Source: Candidatus Syntrophopropionicum ammoniitolerans
GTDB lineage: Bacteria > Bacillota > Desulfotomaculia > Desulfotomaculales > Pelotomaculaceae
Direction: 5' to 3'
DNA length: 50,757 nt
Assembly (NCBI GenBank): GCA_013201395.1
Contig: JABMJD010000012.1
Location: 1-50,757 of the forward strand
Part shown: positions 1 to 9,000 of the stretch, one piece after another
Position numbering within the stretch: the first letter of the stretch is position 1
How the letters are laid out: each line of letters begins with the position of its first letter
Translations under genes and position numbers: made by a program
The notes under the pieces: model-generated
The model's input: the letters and a program-made list of their open reading frames with translations, nothing else
The model's database searches: none
Told to the model about the DNA's origin: nothing

Positions 1-296
1 TTGAACAGCTTACCTTCCTTCACCAGTTCATCTGCCACCACACTAAAAGTCAAAAACTCCTTTATGCCCGCTTTTTCCATCACCATTTTAATGTCACGGG
101 CATTGCCAATTTCCTTAACAGCAGCATATAACGATTTCTTTTTGGTATCGATAAATTCATTTAATTCCCTATCCAACTTGTTCGTGCGGTAAACAGTGTC
201 ATTGCTTTTAATTAGATAACCAAGTTTAATAAATTCCTCTTCACAAACCCCATCTTTTTCTGCGAACAACAGCATCCTGAATAAATTTTCATCCAT
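1..296 (-). CDS. Hypothetical protein, N-terminal part, runs off left edge
   Basis: An open frame of 98 codons runs from an ATG at 296 leftward to the window edge with no stop. A strong ribosome site (GGAAAGGGG) lies about 8 bases before the ATG, which sets the start. The predicted product begins MDENLFRMLLFAEKDG and is mostly helical, charged and soluble, with no signal peptide or membrane segment. I do not recognise the family. It is separated from the upstream gene by a promoter and a leader that contains an intrinsic terminator, so expression may depend on read-through of that terminator. Coding confidence is good because of the ribosome site and the uninterrupted frame; function is unknown. 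Confidence 0.7.
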   Translation of the reverse strand, partial: MDENLFRMLLFAEKDGVCEEEFIKLGYLIKSNDTVYRTNKLDRELNEFIDTKKKSLYAAVKEIGNARDIKMVMEKAGIKEFLTFSVVADELVKEGKLF

Positions 297-594
297 TTCC
301 CTAACCCCTTTCCAGTTAAATCAGCTTGATACGGCCACAATTTTTCAAGCCGGCCGCCCAATTTCCTGCCACCTATTGTTACCTATCCTTTCCTATCCCC
401 AAAGTGCATTATAAGAAGAAGAATAAAAAACACCCTCATTTTCGGTGAAGGTGTTTTCGAGAGGGAGGAGATAGGGTGATTTAAACATTTAATGGTTTAG
501 AAACATTTTGGGAAAGGCCATGGTCACCTTATACCCACTTTAGCCATTATTCATTGCTTATCGCTATTATAATAGCCACCTCACACCATGTCAA
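297..594 (-). promoter_or_regulatory. Promoter and long leader with internal terminator (possible attenuator)
   Basis: On the minus strand a consensus promoter is present: TTGACA at 594-589, a 17-base spacer, and TATAAT at 571-566. Transcription would begin near 559, about 260 bases before the ATG at 296. The leader holds a helix (ATAAGGTGA with TCACCCTAT, one mismatch). An intrinsic terminator lies at 457-421, still upstream of the gene. The AAGGTG segment in the first helix can instead pair with CACCTT in the left arm of the terminator, giving two mutually exclusive folds. That layout is typical of a riboswitch or attenuator, but it could also be a free-standing RNA of about 130 bases. It matches no riboswitch class I know. 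Confidence 0.5.
421..457 (-). terminator. Intrinsic terminator inside leader
   Basis: On the minus strand AAAACACC and GGTGTTTT form the stem, extended inward by TCA/TGA pairing. It is followed by six T and a further T-rich run. It lies between the promoter at 566-594 and the gene starting at 296. Confidence 0.75.
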
Positions 595-681
595 GTCATG
601 TTAAGCACAATTTAATGCTTTTTTGGATATGCCTATGTCACGGCATGTTATGCCATATAACGCAGCTCATATTTTATTCTT

Positions 682-1022
682 TTATATCACCCGGTTTTCC
701 GTAGCTAATATTTCCTTCCGGTGCATCTGCAGTACCCCCAACTCCTGACTATAATCGATCTTGAATTCATCCCATCATATGTAAGCCTTTCAAGGATTTC
801 AATTATGAAGTTGTCTGGGCCAAATTCATCCCATTCCTTCTGGAATTCCCGGCACGGGTGAAGGCCACATCTCAGTTTGACCCTCGTCCCGTTGAGCCCA
901 CCCCGTAAGTCTTGGGTGCCCTTTAGAAAATACCGCCCGTTAACCTTGGATCTGATAATAAATATGCCCATTTCCGGTTTCATCTGTTTGTATTGCAGCT
1001 TCAATTCTTTTTTTCTGTCCAT
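682..1022 (-). pseudogene. GIY-YIG-like nuclease family protein, frameshifted near the C terminus
   Basis: The frame from the ATG at 1022 encodes a small protein resembling the short GIY-YIG-family proteins of Clostridia (opening MDRKKELKLQYKQMKPEMG, then GIFIIRSKVNGRYFLKGT, and the core ending FIIEILERLTYD). In the annotated frame it then reads an unlikely tail and stops at 705. In the neighbouring frame, from about position 780, the sequence continues as FKIDYSQELGVLQ and onward to a stop at 682. That fits the usual acidic ending of this family (DYSEEL). The switch falls at a GGG run around 772-776, consistent with loss of one base. Either the gene is broken late, leaving most of the domain intact, or this is a sequencing error. 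It lies 17 bases downstream of the SLH gene on the same strand. Confidence 0.65.
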
Positions 1023-1039
1023 GTAGTGTACTCCCGCAA

Positions 1040-2395
1040 TTAGTTCCTACCATCTGTCATTTCAATCCTTATGACTTCGTTATCATCATTAATCCAGGCC
1101 TTTATTTCAGCACCAATACTAATATCGCCAAGGCGAATACCCATCCCATCTTTATAAAAGGCTGCATTTCTTGCTATGTCATATTGGGATCTCACACCAA
1201 TGCCTTCTCTAATTTTTATCATTTTCTGCGAGCCGCTTGTTACCAGGTCGCTAACTATACCTTTAACGGCTACACCTTCTGGAAAAGAAGATGGTTCCAG
1301 GGAGTTAATCGCAGTAATTTTATTGTCCAAAACCTTAATTTCTATGTATTCGCCTTTATTTAATGTAGAAACATCCATATCGCTACCGGCCTTATCCAGT
1401 TTAACACCAGCTGCTACCTGTCGGGTTATTTCCTTGCCGTCTGCACAAACAAGGCCCAGCCAATACTGATCGTTAATTGCCAGAATGGAATTTACCACAC
1501 CCTTATATTCCTGCCTGTCACCTGGTGATCCAACGTTAATATAAACAGCGTACCCATTTTCATCTAAAATTAGCTGTATTGCCTCACCTGGCCTTAATTC
1601 ACTTGATGCTATGCCATTCTCGTTCCTAAAAACCCCACAATTGGGGGTGTAACTGACAACACCTACACCATCAATATACACTGTCCTGTTATCCTGATCG
1701 GTTCCCAGTACAATACCATCTAATCTTCGATCAGCAGGGCAAGGATCTGCATATCCAAGCCTTACAATGTTAGACATCAAAACAGCCATCTGGGCTCTAT
1801 TAATATTATCTTCCGGCTTGAAGATATTGCCGGGATACCCCTGCATAATGCCCTTCTTGACAACGGCAGCCACACCATCACGGTATTCACCAGGGATCCG
1901 ATCCGTATCACTAAACTCCAAAGCACCGCTGGCAGGTTCCAATTTAAGTGCGTGAAAAGCCAGCATGGCCACTTCTGTCCGGGTTGCGGGGGAGTTTGGT
2001 TGCATTAGATATAGATATTTCCCATCAAGTATACCAAGGTTAACAGCAGTTATCAGGTAACCGCTTCCCCAGTTTAGGCCTGCGGGCATCTTGTAATCGA
2101 CGTTTTGCACCTTTGCTGCCTCGGCCTGATCCTCCAGCCCGAGCATCCGTACCAACATGGTTACTGCTTCCAGCATAGTTACATTGTTATATGGTTTATA
2201 AACAGCATCCGGATAACCAGTAACTACCCCGCTGGCTACCATCTCAACGATAGCCTTTTGTGCCCATGGAGCCTCCTCCAGGTCTTTGAGTTCACTTCCT
2301 TCAGCTTTTAATGTCCATCCCCCGGCAAAAATCATCATGAGCATCACTAGTACAGGGGCCAAGAAGTATAATTTAATATTTCTAAGGTTTAACAA
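1040..2395 (-). CDS. S-layer homology (SLH) domain surface protein
   Basis: A 451-residue secreted protein. The start is a TTG at 2395 behind GGGAGGGATGG; the other frames there are closed. Residues 1-30 form a signal peptide (hydrophobic core VLVMLMMIFAGG, then an A-rich cleavage region). Three SLH repeats follow at about 40-85, 105-155 and 165-215; the first and third carry the characteristic GYPD/GYPG-x-(V/I)(Y/F)KP pattern. SLH domains anchor proteins to pyruvylated secondary cell-wall polymer. The remaining 230 residues are beta-rich with weakly repeating segments and no recognised catalytic motif, so the exposed part has unknown function. It is followed closely by the GIY-YIG remnant. 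Confidence 0.85.
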   Translation of the reverse strand: MLNLRNIKLYFLAPVLVMLMMIFAGGWTLKAEGSELKDLEEAPWAQKAIVEMVASGVVTGYPDAVYKPYNNVTMLEAVTMLVRMLGLEDQAEAAKVQNVDYKMPAGLNWGSGYLITAVNLGILDGKYLYLMQPNSPATRTEVAMLAFHALKLEPASGALEFSDTDRIPGEYRDGVAAVVKKGIMQGYPGNIFKPEDNINRAQMAVLMSNIVRLGYADPCPADRRLDGIVLGTDQDNRTVYIDGVGVVSYTPNCGVFRNENGIASSELRPGEAIQLILDENGYAVYINVGSPGDRQEYKGVVNSILAINDQYWLGLVCADGKEITRQVAAGVKLDKAGSDMDVSTLNKGEYIEIKVLDNKITAINSLEPSSFPEGVAVKGIVSDLVTSGSQKMIKIREGIGVRSQYDIARNAAFYKDGMGIRLGDISIGAEIKAWINDDNEVIRIEMTDGRN

Positions 2396-2498
2396 GCACC
2401 ATCCCTCCCCAAAATTTATTTACACTTAATAACAACGAAAGCATTTTTATATGATTACCCCAAAACATTCTCGGGCAGCAGATCCATTCCCCATTTTT

Positions 2499-2534
2499 AA
2501 GGCCCGGCAACAGTGACATGCGGCCGGGCTTTTG
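2499..2534. terminator. Hairpin between cupin and SLH genes
   Basis: AGGCCCGGC at 500-508 (+2000) pairs with GCCGGGCTT at 2523-2531. On the plus strand four T follow; on the minus strand, where the flanking genes lie, only TTAAAAA follows. It probably ends cupin transcription, but the T-tract is poor on that strand. Confidence 0.45.
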
Positions 2535-2549
2535 TGCCAAACGAAGACC

Positions 2550-2897
2550 CTATTTATCTCCTTCCTCGGGAACAATGCAAATAAAAACAAAGTCCTGGTC
2601 ACCTGTACTGCTAAACTGGTGCTCCACATCAGAAGGAACATAGGCTATGGATCCCTCCCCCAGCATAACCTTTTTTTCCCCGGTGTACAACACCCCTTTT
2701 CCGCTAAGAACATAGTTAATATGGGGCCAAGGGTGTGTATGGCATGGAGTGCATCCCTTTTCCTTGAGGGTAAATAGGCGCATCACCCAGCCTGCCCAGC
2801 CCTCATGCGGCCCTATTAGTGATTTTTTAAAGGCGTTTAATGCCCCGGGTACTGATACCCGGGCCTCTTCCAGTTCACCAACATTAGTTACAAACAC
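2550..2897 (-). CDS. Small cupin-domain protein
   Basis: A 115-residue single-domain cupin starting at a GTG (2897) behind GGAGGTG. Motif 1 is HTHPWPHINYVLSGKG, supplying the metal-binding His residues. Motif 2 is PSDVEHQF, supplying a further His. The strands between them have the usual beta-barrel spacing. Cupins of this size bind a metal and act as small isomerases, dioxygenases or sensor proteins; the substrate cannot be told from sequence. Both neighbours are on the same strand but have their own terminators or promoters, so it is probably monocistronic. Confidence 0.8.
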   Translation of the reverse strand: MFVTNVGELEEARVSVPGALNAFKKSLIGPHEGWAGWVMRLFTLKEKGCTPCHTHPWPHINYVLSGKGVLYTGEKKVMLGEGSIAYVPSDVEHQFSSTGDQDFVFICIVPEEGDK

Positions 2898-2949
2898 AAA
2901 AACACCTCCATAGCTTGCTTATCCCCTTTATCCGGAATTTAAGCCACGA

Positions 2950-3414
2950 CTAACCTTTCCTTTCCAACTCCAGCAGATATGCCTTGACATCCAACCCACC
3001 GCCAAAACCTGTTAGTCTCCCGTTAGAACCTATCACACGGTGGCAGGGGATAATAATGGGGATGGGGTTACGACTACAAGCATGCCCTACTGCCCTGGAT
3101 GCCCTAATGTTACCCACACTGTGTGCTATTTCTCTGTAACTACGGGTTTCGCCATAAGGTATATTCAAAAGGCTTTTCCATACCCGGAGCATAAAATCTG
3201 TACCATCAAAGGTTAGCGGTAGGTTAAACCTTTTTAGTTTTCCTGCCAGGTACTCCTGAAGCTGCCGAGCGGCTGTTTTTAATGTGTCAGTTTCAAAAAT
3301 ATTTTTATCACGGGGTGCCTGCTCATTTGCAAAATACAAATTGGTTATATTGCCGTTTTTTTCTGCTATCCCAATCTCCCCGATACTTGTTTGGTAAAAA
3401 TATATATTATTCAA
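2950..3414 (-). CDS. ogt: Methylated-DNA-[protein]-cysteine S-methyltransferase
   Basis: DNA repair suicide enzyme that takes alkyl groups from O6-alkylguanine onto its own cysteine. The active-site signature PCHRVIGSNGRLTGFGGG is intact. The helix-turn-helix segment before it (IPYGETRSYREIA and SRAVGHACSRNPI) has the Arg finger. I place the start at the TTG at 3414 (protein opening LNNIYFYQTSIG, 154 residues), with GGGGG 8 bases upstream. The in-frame ATG at 3498 sits directly after a terminator and has no ribosome site. A GTG at 3423 is another candidate. The N-terminal domain is short, as in Ogt rather than Ada. Confidence 0.88.
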   Translation of the reverse strand: MNNIYFYQTSIGEIGIAEKNGNITNLYFANEQAPRDKNIFETDTLKTAARQLQEYLAGKLKRFNLPLTFDGTDFMLRVWKSLLNIPYGETRSYREIAHSVGNIRASRAVGHACSRNPIPIIIPCHRVIGSNGRLTGFGGGLDVKAYLLELERKG

Positions 3415-3500
3415 GATATACACCCCCGTGTTGAATGCGGTCAACCAACTAATTATCATATTATACCATAGGTCAGCGATTTGGCAGGGAAAAAACATTC

Positions 3501-3527
3501 AAAAAAGGCGCGTAAACTCCCGCGCCT
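3501..3527 (-). terminator. Intrinsic terminator after mrp
   Basis: On the minus strand GGCGCG and CGCGCC form a stem with an 8-base loop, followed by six T. It closes the DUF134-mrp unit. Confidence 0.8.
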
Positions 3528-3600
3528 CCAACTGCATATTATTAAAACAAAAAACATCTGTTGCCTCCCCCGGTACCCGAACTAGTCTCCTAGGGTCCGG

Positions 3601-4455
3601 TTAGGAGCTAAGATCACCCGATATGTTCAATTTATCCAATATATCTGCTGTATTTTCAAGCCAGTCCCCCTCGAAGAGTTCGATTAGTCCCCTATCGCAA
3701 GCTGTAGCGATCCTGGGATCGATGGGAAGCCGGGCCAGAATATCAATTTCATGCTCCCCCGCAATTTCCTCTAGATGGCTTTTGCCGAATAGTTGATGTT
3801 CTTTTTCACAGTCGGGACACTTAAAATAGGCCATGTTTTCTACTATACCAATTATCGGGATATCCATCATTTTGGCCATCTTAACTGCCTTTGACACGAT
3901 CATGGAAACAAGTTCCTGGGGTGATGTTACAATTATAATCCCATCCACAGGTATCGACTGGAATACTGTCAGAGAAACGTCTCCCGTACCTGGCGGCATA
4001 TCAATAAACATGTAATCAATATCACCCCAGATTACATCCGTCCAAAACTGCTTTACAGTGTTGCCAATAATAGGTCCCCTCCAAACAACAGGATCGGTTT
4101 CGTTTGGCAGCAGCAGGTTTGTCGACATGATTTCAATCCCTGTTTTGGTTCTTGTAGGCAACAGCCCCAGTTCATTACCGGTTGCTTTTTCCTTAATACC
4201 GAATGCCTTGGGTATGGATGGTCCGGTAATGTCCGCATCAAGAATAGCAGTGTTATAATTCCTTCTTTTCATTGTCACAGCAAGCATCGCCGTTACCAAT
4301 GACTTGCCTACCCCACCTTTACCACTTACAATACCAATGATTTTTTTAATTTTACTTAGTTCATGGGGTTTTTCAAGAAGATCCTTGGGTGGCTCCTTCC
4401 TCTCGGCACAGTCTTCGCCACAGGCGCTGCATTTTTGATCACAATCTTTGCTCAT
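3601..4455 (-). CDS. Mrp/ApbC (Nbp35-type) Fe-S cluster carrier ATPase
   Basis: A 284-residue P-loop protein of the Mrp/Nbp35 family, which holds and passes on 4Fe-4S clusters. The deviant Walker A is VSGKGGVGKS near residue 44. A DMPPGTGD motif and a CPDC cluster-binding pair near residue 215 follow. The N terminus adds a Cys-rich segment (CDQKCSACGEDC), the Nbp35-type second cluster site that shorter Mrp forms lack. The ATG at 4455 follows AAAGGAGAG. It lies 37 bases downstream of the DUF134 gene, a pairing common in anaerobes, and the two are probably co-transcribed from the promoter near 5030. Confidence 0.9.
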   Translation of the reverse strand: MSKDCDQKCSACGEDCAERKEPPKDLLEKPHELSKIKKIIGIVSGKGGVGKSLVTAMLAVTMKRRNYNTAILDADITGPSIPKAFGIKEKATGNELGLLPTRTKTGIEIMSTNLLLPNETDPVVWRGPIIGNTVKQFWTDVIWGDIDYMFIDMPPGTGDVSLTVFQSIPVDGIIIVTSPQELVSMIVSKAVKMAKMMDIPIIGIVENMAYFKCPDCEKEHQLFGKSHLEEIAGEHEIDILARLPIDPRIATACDRGLIELFEGDWLENTADILDKLNISGDLSS

Positions 4456-4492
4456 TTTCTCTCTCCTTTATGGTTATATGTTATTTCGATAT

Positions 4493-4855
4493 TTAGATGC
4501 GTTTTTGCCCTGCCCTGTGCCTGAGGCACCTGCCACATCCATGCAAATGCGCTCTGCCATCACAAAGCTTGTAATCCCCACCTTCGATCTTCAGTATATG
4601 GCCTCCAACCAAAAACGCTGCAATTTTTTTGCGGGCGTCATTATAGCTTCTCTGAATGGTAGTACGAGCAACCTTCATTCTTTCTGCGCATTCCTCCTGT
4701 GTCATAGCTTCATGATCTATTAGGCGGATAGTTTCAAATTCATCTATAGTCATTATGATTTTTTCCCTGGCTGTGGTGTGTTTCTCGTTGAGCGGCCCAA
4801 ACAGGGTACTTTCCGGCAGACTACACACCTTCCTCCGTTTTCTCGGCCGGGGCAT
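4493..4855 (-). CDS. DUF134 (UPF0251) family DNA-binding protein
   Basis: A 120-residue protein opening [11 protein letters not shown], the hallmark of DUF134. The central segment ([20 protein letters not shown] then [14 protein letters not shown]) is a sigma-70 region 4-like helix-turn-helix. The C terminus carries Cys/His residues ([11 protein letters not shown]) that may bind metal or a cluster. The start ATG has GAGGTGAA upstream. DUF134 genes commonly neighbour Mrp and DUF5320 genes. Here the DUF5320 gene is 33.5 kb away but shares the same promoter/operator architecture, so I infer this protein autoregulates and controls that gene. Confidence 0.85.
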   Translation of the reverse strand: MPRPRKRRKVCSLPESTLFGPLNEKHTTAREKIIMTIDEFETIRLIDHEAMTQEECAERMKVARTTIQRSYNDARKKIAAFLVGGHILKIEGGDYKLCDGRAHLHGCGRCLRHRAGQKRI

Positions 4856-4999
4856 AATTTATTCACCTCAGTACATGATGTTACTTGTTCTCAGCTGTCC
4901 TCAATTTAATGTCATACCTATACAGAACCAACCCCTTCCTGCCTGCCCCCGCCTTTACAGACCGGTGGCATTCTCCTGGAATTTTATTTGTCGACCCCT

Positions 5000-5056
5000 G
5001 GTTATTGACATATGCCCTTTACAGTTTTATTATACGCTGATATGAATATATGTCAA
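5000..5056 (-). promoter_or_regulatory. DUF134 promoter with candidate operator
   Basis: On the minus strand TTGACA (5056-5051), a 16-base spacer and TATAAT (5034-5029) form a consensus promoter. Twelve bases after the -10 lies GGGCATATGTCAATAACC (5017-5000), with a near-palindromic GGCATATG core. The same promoter spacing and the same downstream element occur at 38561-38618. The -35 region also carries a weak inverted repeat, TGACATA with TATATCA-like symmetry. The transcript would have a leader of about 170 bases before the ATG at 4855. Confidence 0.7.
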
Positions 5057-5148
5057 TGTTTAGCCAATCTCATCGCCTATGGTCTTATTTTTTTGTAACA
5101 CGTCAGTTAACGTAGAAATAACATACTACCCTCTTTTGCTGATATATG

Positions 5149-5841
5149 CTACATTAGTCCGTCCTTTTCATTTATAAAAACTTTCTTTACAATACCATCC
5201 CGCCAACCGCCAAGCACTGCCTCAGCTGCTAATGCATTATTACAATACGCAGCCTCCACACATCTTATCACAACACCCGCCGCTTCTATCCTGGCTTGAT
5301 CATATATTTCAAAAAGCATTTCAGCCCGTTCCCGATTCAAGTATACCTTCCAGTGTCCCGCCAGTAAATAGTTCTTTCCTTTATTCATTATAAAACCGAT
5401 CACGTCTTCCACGGGGAAACCCAAAAATATTCCTACTTCATGTGGGCAGGTAGATGCGAATTTGTTTTTCAGCAATCCTAATTTTGCCTCCAAATTAACA
5501 GCATCTTGATAACCCAAACTGTTTAAAAAACACAGGTTGTTTTTTTTGTTTAAAACCCTCTCCAGTATCTTTTGTTTATAAAACAGCACTGTTACTGTCT
5601 CTGCGGTGTTTTTTAATTCATAATAGTCCAGGTTGAATTTTTTACATATTTCCTGTTTATAACAATGCCACAAAGAAAAAACATTTTTTCTGCGCCTGGA
5701 GAATGCCAACAAGGTAGATGGCTTTTTCCCCCTAATAGTAGAAGCAGCTCCAAAAAAAACAACTGCCGCCAGAAGATCCTTACCCTGTAACCTATTCAAA
5801 CACTTTAAATACCGTATTTTTAGTGCAGTGTCCAAGCCCAT
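5149..5841 (-). CDS. DUF3793 family protein
   Basis: A 230-residue soluble protein. The C-terminal half carries the DUF3793 hallmark: CPHEVGIFLGFPVEDVIGF, followed by NKGKNYLLAGHWKVY and an ERAEMLFEIYDQAR helix. The N-terminal half has a second conserved stretch around LDYYELKNTAETVTVLFY. The family is found in anaerobic Firmicutes and has no established biochemical role that I know. I choose the ATG at 5841 (MGLDTALK) because it has GGGGGAGG just upstream; the ATG at 5868 has no ribosome site. It is a single gene between the DUF134 promoter and the RND operon. Confidence 0.82.
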   Translation of the reverse strand: MGLDTALKIRYLKCLNRLQGKDLLAAVVFFGAASTIRGKKPSTLLAFSRRRKNVFSLWHCYKQEICKKFNLDYYELKNTAETVTVLFYKQKILERVLNKKNNLCFLNSLGYQDAVNLEAKLGLLKNKFASTCPHEVGIFLGFPVEDVIGFIMNKGKNYLLAGHWKVYLNRERAEMLFEIYDQARIEAAGVVIRCVEAAYCNNALAAEAVLGGWRDGIVKKVFINEKDGLM

Positions 5842-5948
5842 TGCCTCCCCCGAAAACAAAAACATCATATTTTATTATGATGCCAAACCTCACCCCAATT
5901 TTATTCACCTGGACACCCCGCTTTCCACCTGTGATCTCAACACTATTA

Positions 5949-6044
5949 AACAAAAGCCACCGCCTAACCAGTAAACTGCTTCCCTTGATAAACTCCTAAT
6001 AATGGGAAACACGTCCCGGTACCACAGGCAGTGGCTTGTTTATT
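5949..6044 (-). terminator. Large branched hairpin after the RND operon
   Basis: On the minus strand AAGCCACTGCC (6037-6027) pairs with GGCGGTGGCTT (5964-5954), 11 pairs with one G-T wobble. An inner helix GTTTCCC (6010-6004) with GGGAAGC (5984-5978) follows, and then TTTTGTTT after the outer arm. It begins about 25 bases after the stop of the RND gene and can act as its terminator. The loop of more than 60 bases is unusually large for a plain terminator. Confidence 0.55.
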
Positions 6045-6062
6045 CTAAATGTGACTTAATAT

Positions 6063-9000
6063 TTAGGCTCTATTATTATCCTGCACAGTATCAGCGGTTG
6101 ACACAAATTTTCTCCTGATTTTAAAGGCCCAATCATCTAGTATGCTATAAACAACCGGCACAAGAAACAGAGTAACAAAGGTTGTAGCCAGCAGACCGCC
6201 AATAACCACTGTAGCTAGTGGGGCATTGATCTCCGCACCCTCCCCGAGCCCGGTTATCATTGGCGCCAGGGCCAGGATGGTAGCCAGGGCAGTCATTAGA
6301 ATAGGCCGCAGCCTGACTCGACCCGTCTCTATCAGCGCAGCAGTCCGTTCCATACCGGCAGCAAGCATTTGTTTTAAATAATCAATATAGACAATAGCAT
6401 TAGAGACAGCTATACCAACCAACATAATGATACCGATAAAAGCCGCAATGTTGAAACTCCTCCCCGTAATAAGCAATGCTAACACAACTCCGATAACTGC
6501 TCCGGGTAAGGAAAAGAGAATCACAAAGGGATCCTTAAATGATTCATATTGTATTACCAGGATCACATATACTAGTAGGATTGCCATTAAAAACGCCCAT
6601 AGTAAGCTAGAAAAAGCCTCTACCATTTGCTTATTGTCCCCACCAAATTCAATAGAGTAACCGGCTGGGAGCTGCATATCCGCCAACTGTACCTGGATAT
6701 CTTTGGTCACACTATTCAAATCCCTATTTAGCAAATCACAGGAAATAGTCGCCTGACGAGACTGATCCTCCCTGTCAATACCCACCGGCCCTGTAGACAG
6801 CTCAAAATCAGCAACCTCCGCCAAAGGAATACTGCTGCCCACAGGGGTAAGGAGCTGTAACTGCTCAAGGGTTTCCATGTCATTAGTGCCATTTTTGGCG
6901 GCTGTCACCCTAATATCGATCTCATCTCCTTCAAAACGATATCTGGAAGCAACAGTACCGCTAATAGCAGCCTTGACCTCACTTGACACCTGGGCCGGTG
7001 TTAAGCCGAAATACATAGCTCGTTGTCTGTCAATCCTAATTAGCACTTCGGGGTTACCATCCCCCATCGTGGAAGTAACTTCACGAGTGCCGGGGACGCC
7101 GGCCACAACCTTTTCAATTTTTTTGGAAATCTCCCGCAATGTCCCCAAATTATCGCCTTTGAGATTGATCTGCACAGCACCGCCGGAACCCATTGAAATC
7201 CCACTATCTACACTAACTGACTTTTTAGCACCAGGGATATCCTTAAGAGACTGGCGAATTTTTTCGGCAACCTGTTCGGCCCCTTCCCGCTCTCCTTGAG
7301 GAATCAACTGGACGCTAAAAACTGCCTTATTGGTTGCAGAACCAGTCATCGACATCACCCCGGCACCACCCACACTAGTAAAAACAGTATCAACAGCAGA
7401 ATTATCCAGTAATCTTTCCTCCACCACTGTGGCAATTTTATCCACATCTACAAGGGTTGATCCTTTATCCGTTTCAATGGAGACCGCTATGGTGCCTGCA
7501 TCCATAGCTGGAAAAAATTCCGCCCCGATCATTGGGGTCAGGACCAGGGATATGCCAATTAGGGCTATTGCCCCCAATACTACTATGCGTCTATGGTTTA
7601 AAGCCCACCGCAGCCATTTTTTATATTTCTCACCCAAGTTATCCAACCATGCACCCAGGCGATGAAACTGCCTGCCGATGGCATTCCTGCCGGCATCACC
7701 TTTTGTTTCCATCGCCTTATCTGTTAGCAGACGGGAGGCCATAAAAGGTACTACTGTTAAAGCTACCAGTAACGAACAAACAATGGCCACGGAAATAGTA
7801 ATAGCAAGTGGGGTAAAAATGACCCCACTAAGACCACCGGCAAGACCAATTGGTAGGAATACTGAGACCATAGTCAAGGTACTGGCCAAAACAGCACCAC
7901 CCACCTCACTTGTTCCCTTTAGGGTAGCATCATGGGCAGATAAACCCAGGCTGCGATGACGGTAAATATTTTCAAAAACTACAATGGAGTCGTCTATCAT
8001 GCGCCCCACTCCCAGGGCAAGTCCACCCAGTGTTATAATGTTTAGTGTTTTGCCTGTGTAGAAAAGCACAATAAAGGTGGCTACCAGTGACAGGGGTATT
8101 GCTATGGCCACGATAGCAGTACTGCGCAGATTGCGCATGAAGAGAAAAATAATTAATGCTGCCAGGATAGCGCCCTGGGCCAACGTTTTGCCTGTGCTGC
8201 CAATGGATTGGTTTATGTAATCTGACTGATCCATGAGGATTTCCATATCTATCTTGTCGCCAAGTTCAGCCTGAATTTTTTTCATTTCTTCCTTTACATC
8301 TGTGCAAGCTGCAACTGTATTGCCATCACTTCTTTTTTGGCACAGTATGCTTACAGCAGCTTTGTTGTTGACCCGGCTAATTTCTGTTGTTTCTTTATAA
8401 TCCTCCCTAATTTCGGCAATTTCTTTTAACTGGATTTTGTTACCCGTCGCAGTAGTTAGCGCAACATCACCAACGTCACCCACTCCCCCAAATTCCTGTA
8501 GGCTACGCACTAAATACTCCCTTTCTCCAAAGGAAATATCCCCACTGGACATATTGTAATTTTCCACAGCTAAAAAACTAACTATTTGGTTAAGACCCAG
8601 ACCGTAATTCTGGGCTTTAACCGGATCAACCGCCACCTTTATTTCACGTTCCCTACCGCCAAAAATAGTTACGGAAGCAACATCAGAGATACGTGATAAC
8701 CGTGGTTCGATGTCGTTTTCAGCCACATTTTGCAATTGGGCCAGAGATAATTCATCAGCACCAATGGCAACAGCAATAATAGGCATCATACTAGGATCCA
8801 TTTTCATTACCTGGGGTTTGGTGGCATCATCGGGCAGATAACTTTCAACCATTGAAATTTTATCCCGAATATTGGCCATGGCATTATCCATGTTGGTTCC
8901 ATAGTTGAAAGCAACGAATACAAGGGAGGAATTGGATCCGGATTGGGACATTATAGTATCTATATCGCTCACGGTGGCCAGCATATTTTCAATCGGCTTT

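Noticed and set aside
2447-2641. Minus-strand frame overlapping the cupin end
   Set aside because: It overlaps the supported cupin gene in another frame and crosses the hairpin at 2499-2534.
3496-3600. A small frame MFFVLIICSWRRG following GGGGGAGG after mrp
   Set aside because: The start is well placed, but the frame runs through the intrinsic terminator and has no family-like sequence.
4900-4982. A 17-codon frame MPPVCKGGGRQEG in the DUF134 leader
   Set aside because: AGGAG is only one base from its ATG and the frame is too short for coding evidence.
7330-7665. Long plus-strand frames inside the RND gene
   Set aside because: They are antisense shadows of a full-length membrane protein with clear motifs; no ribosome sites fit them.
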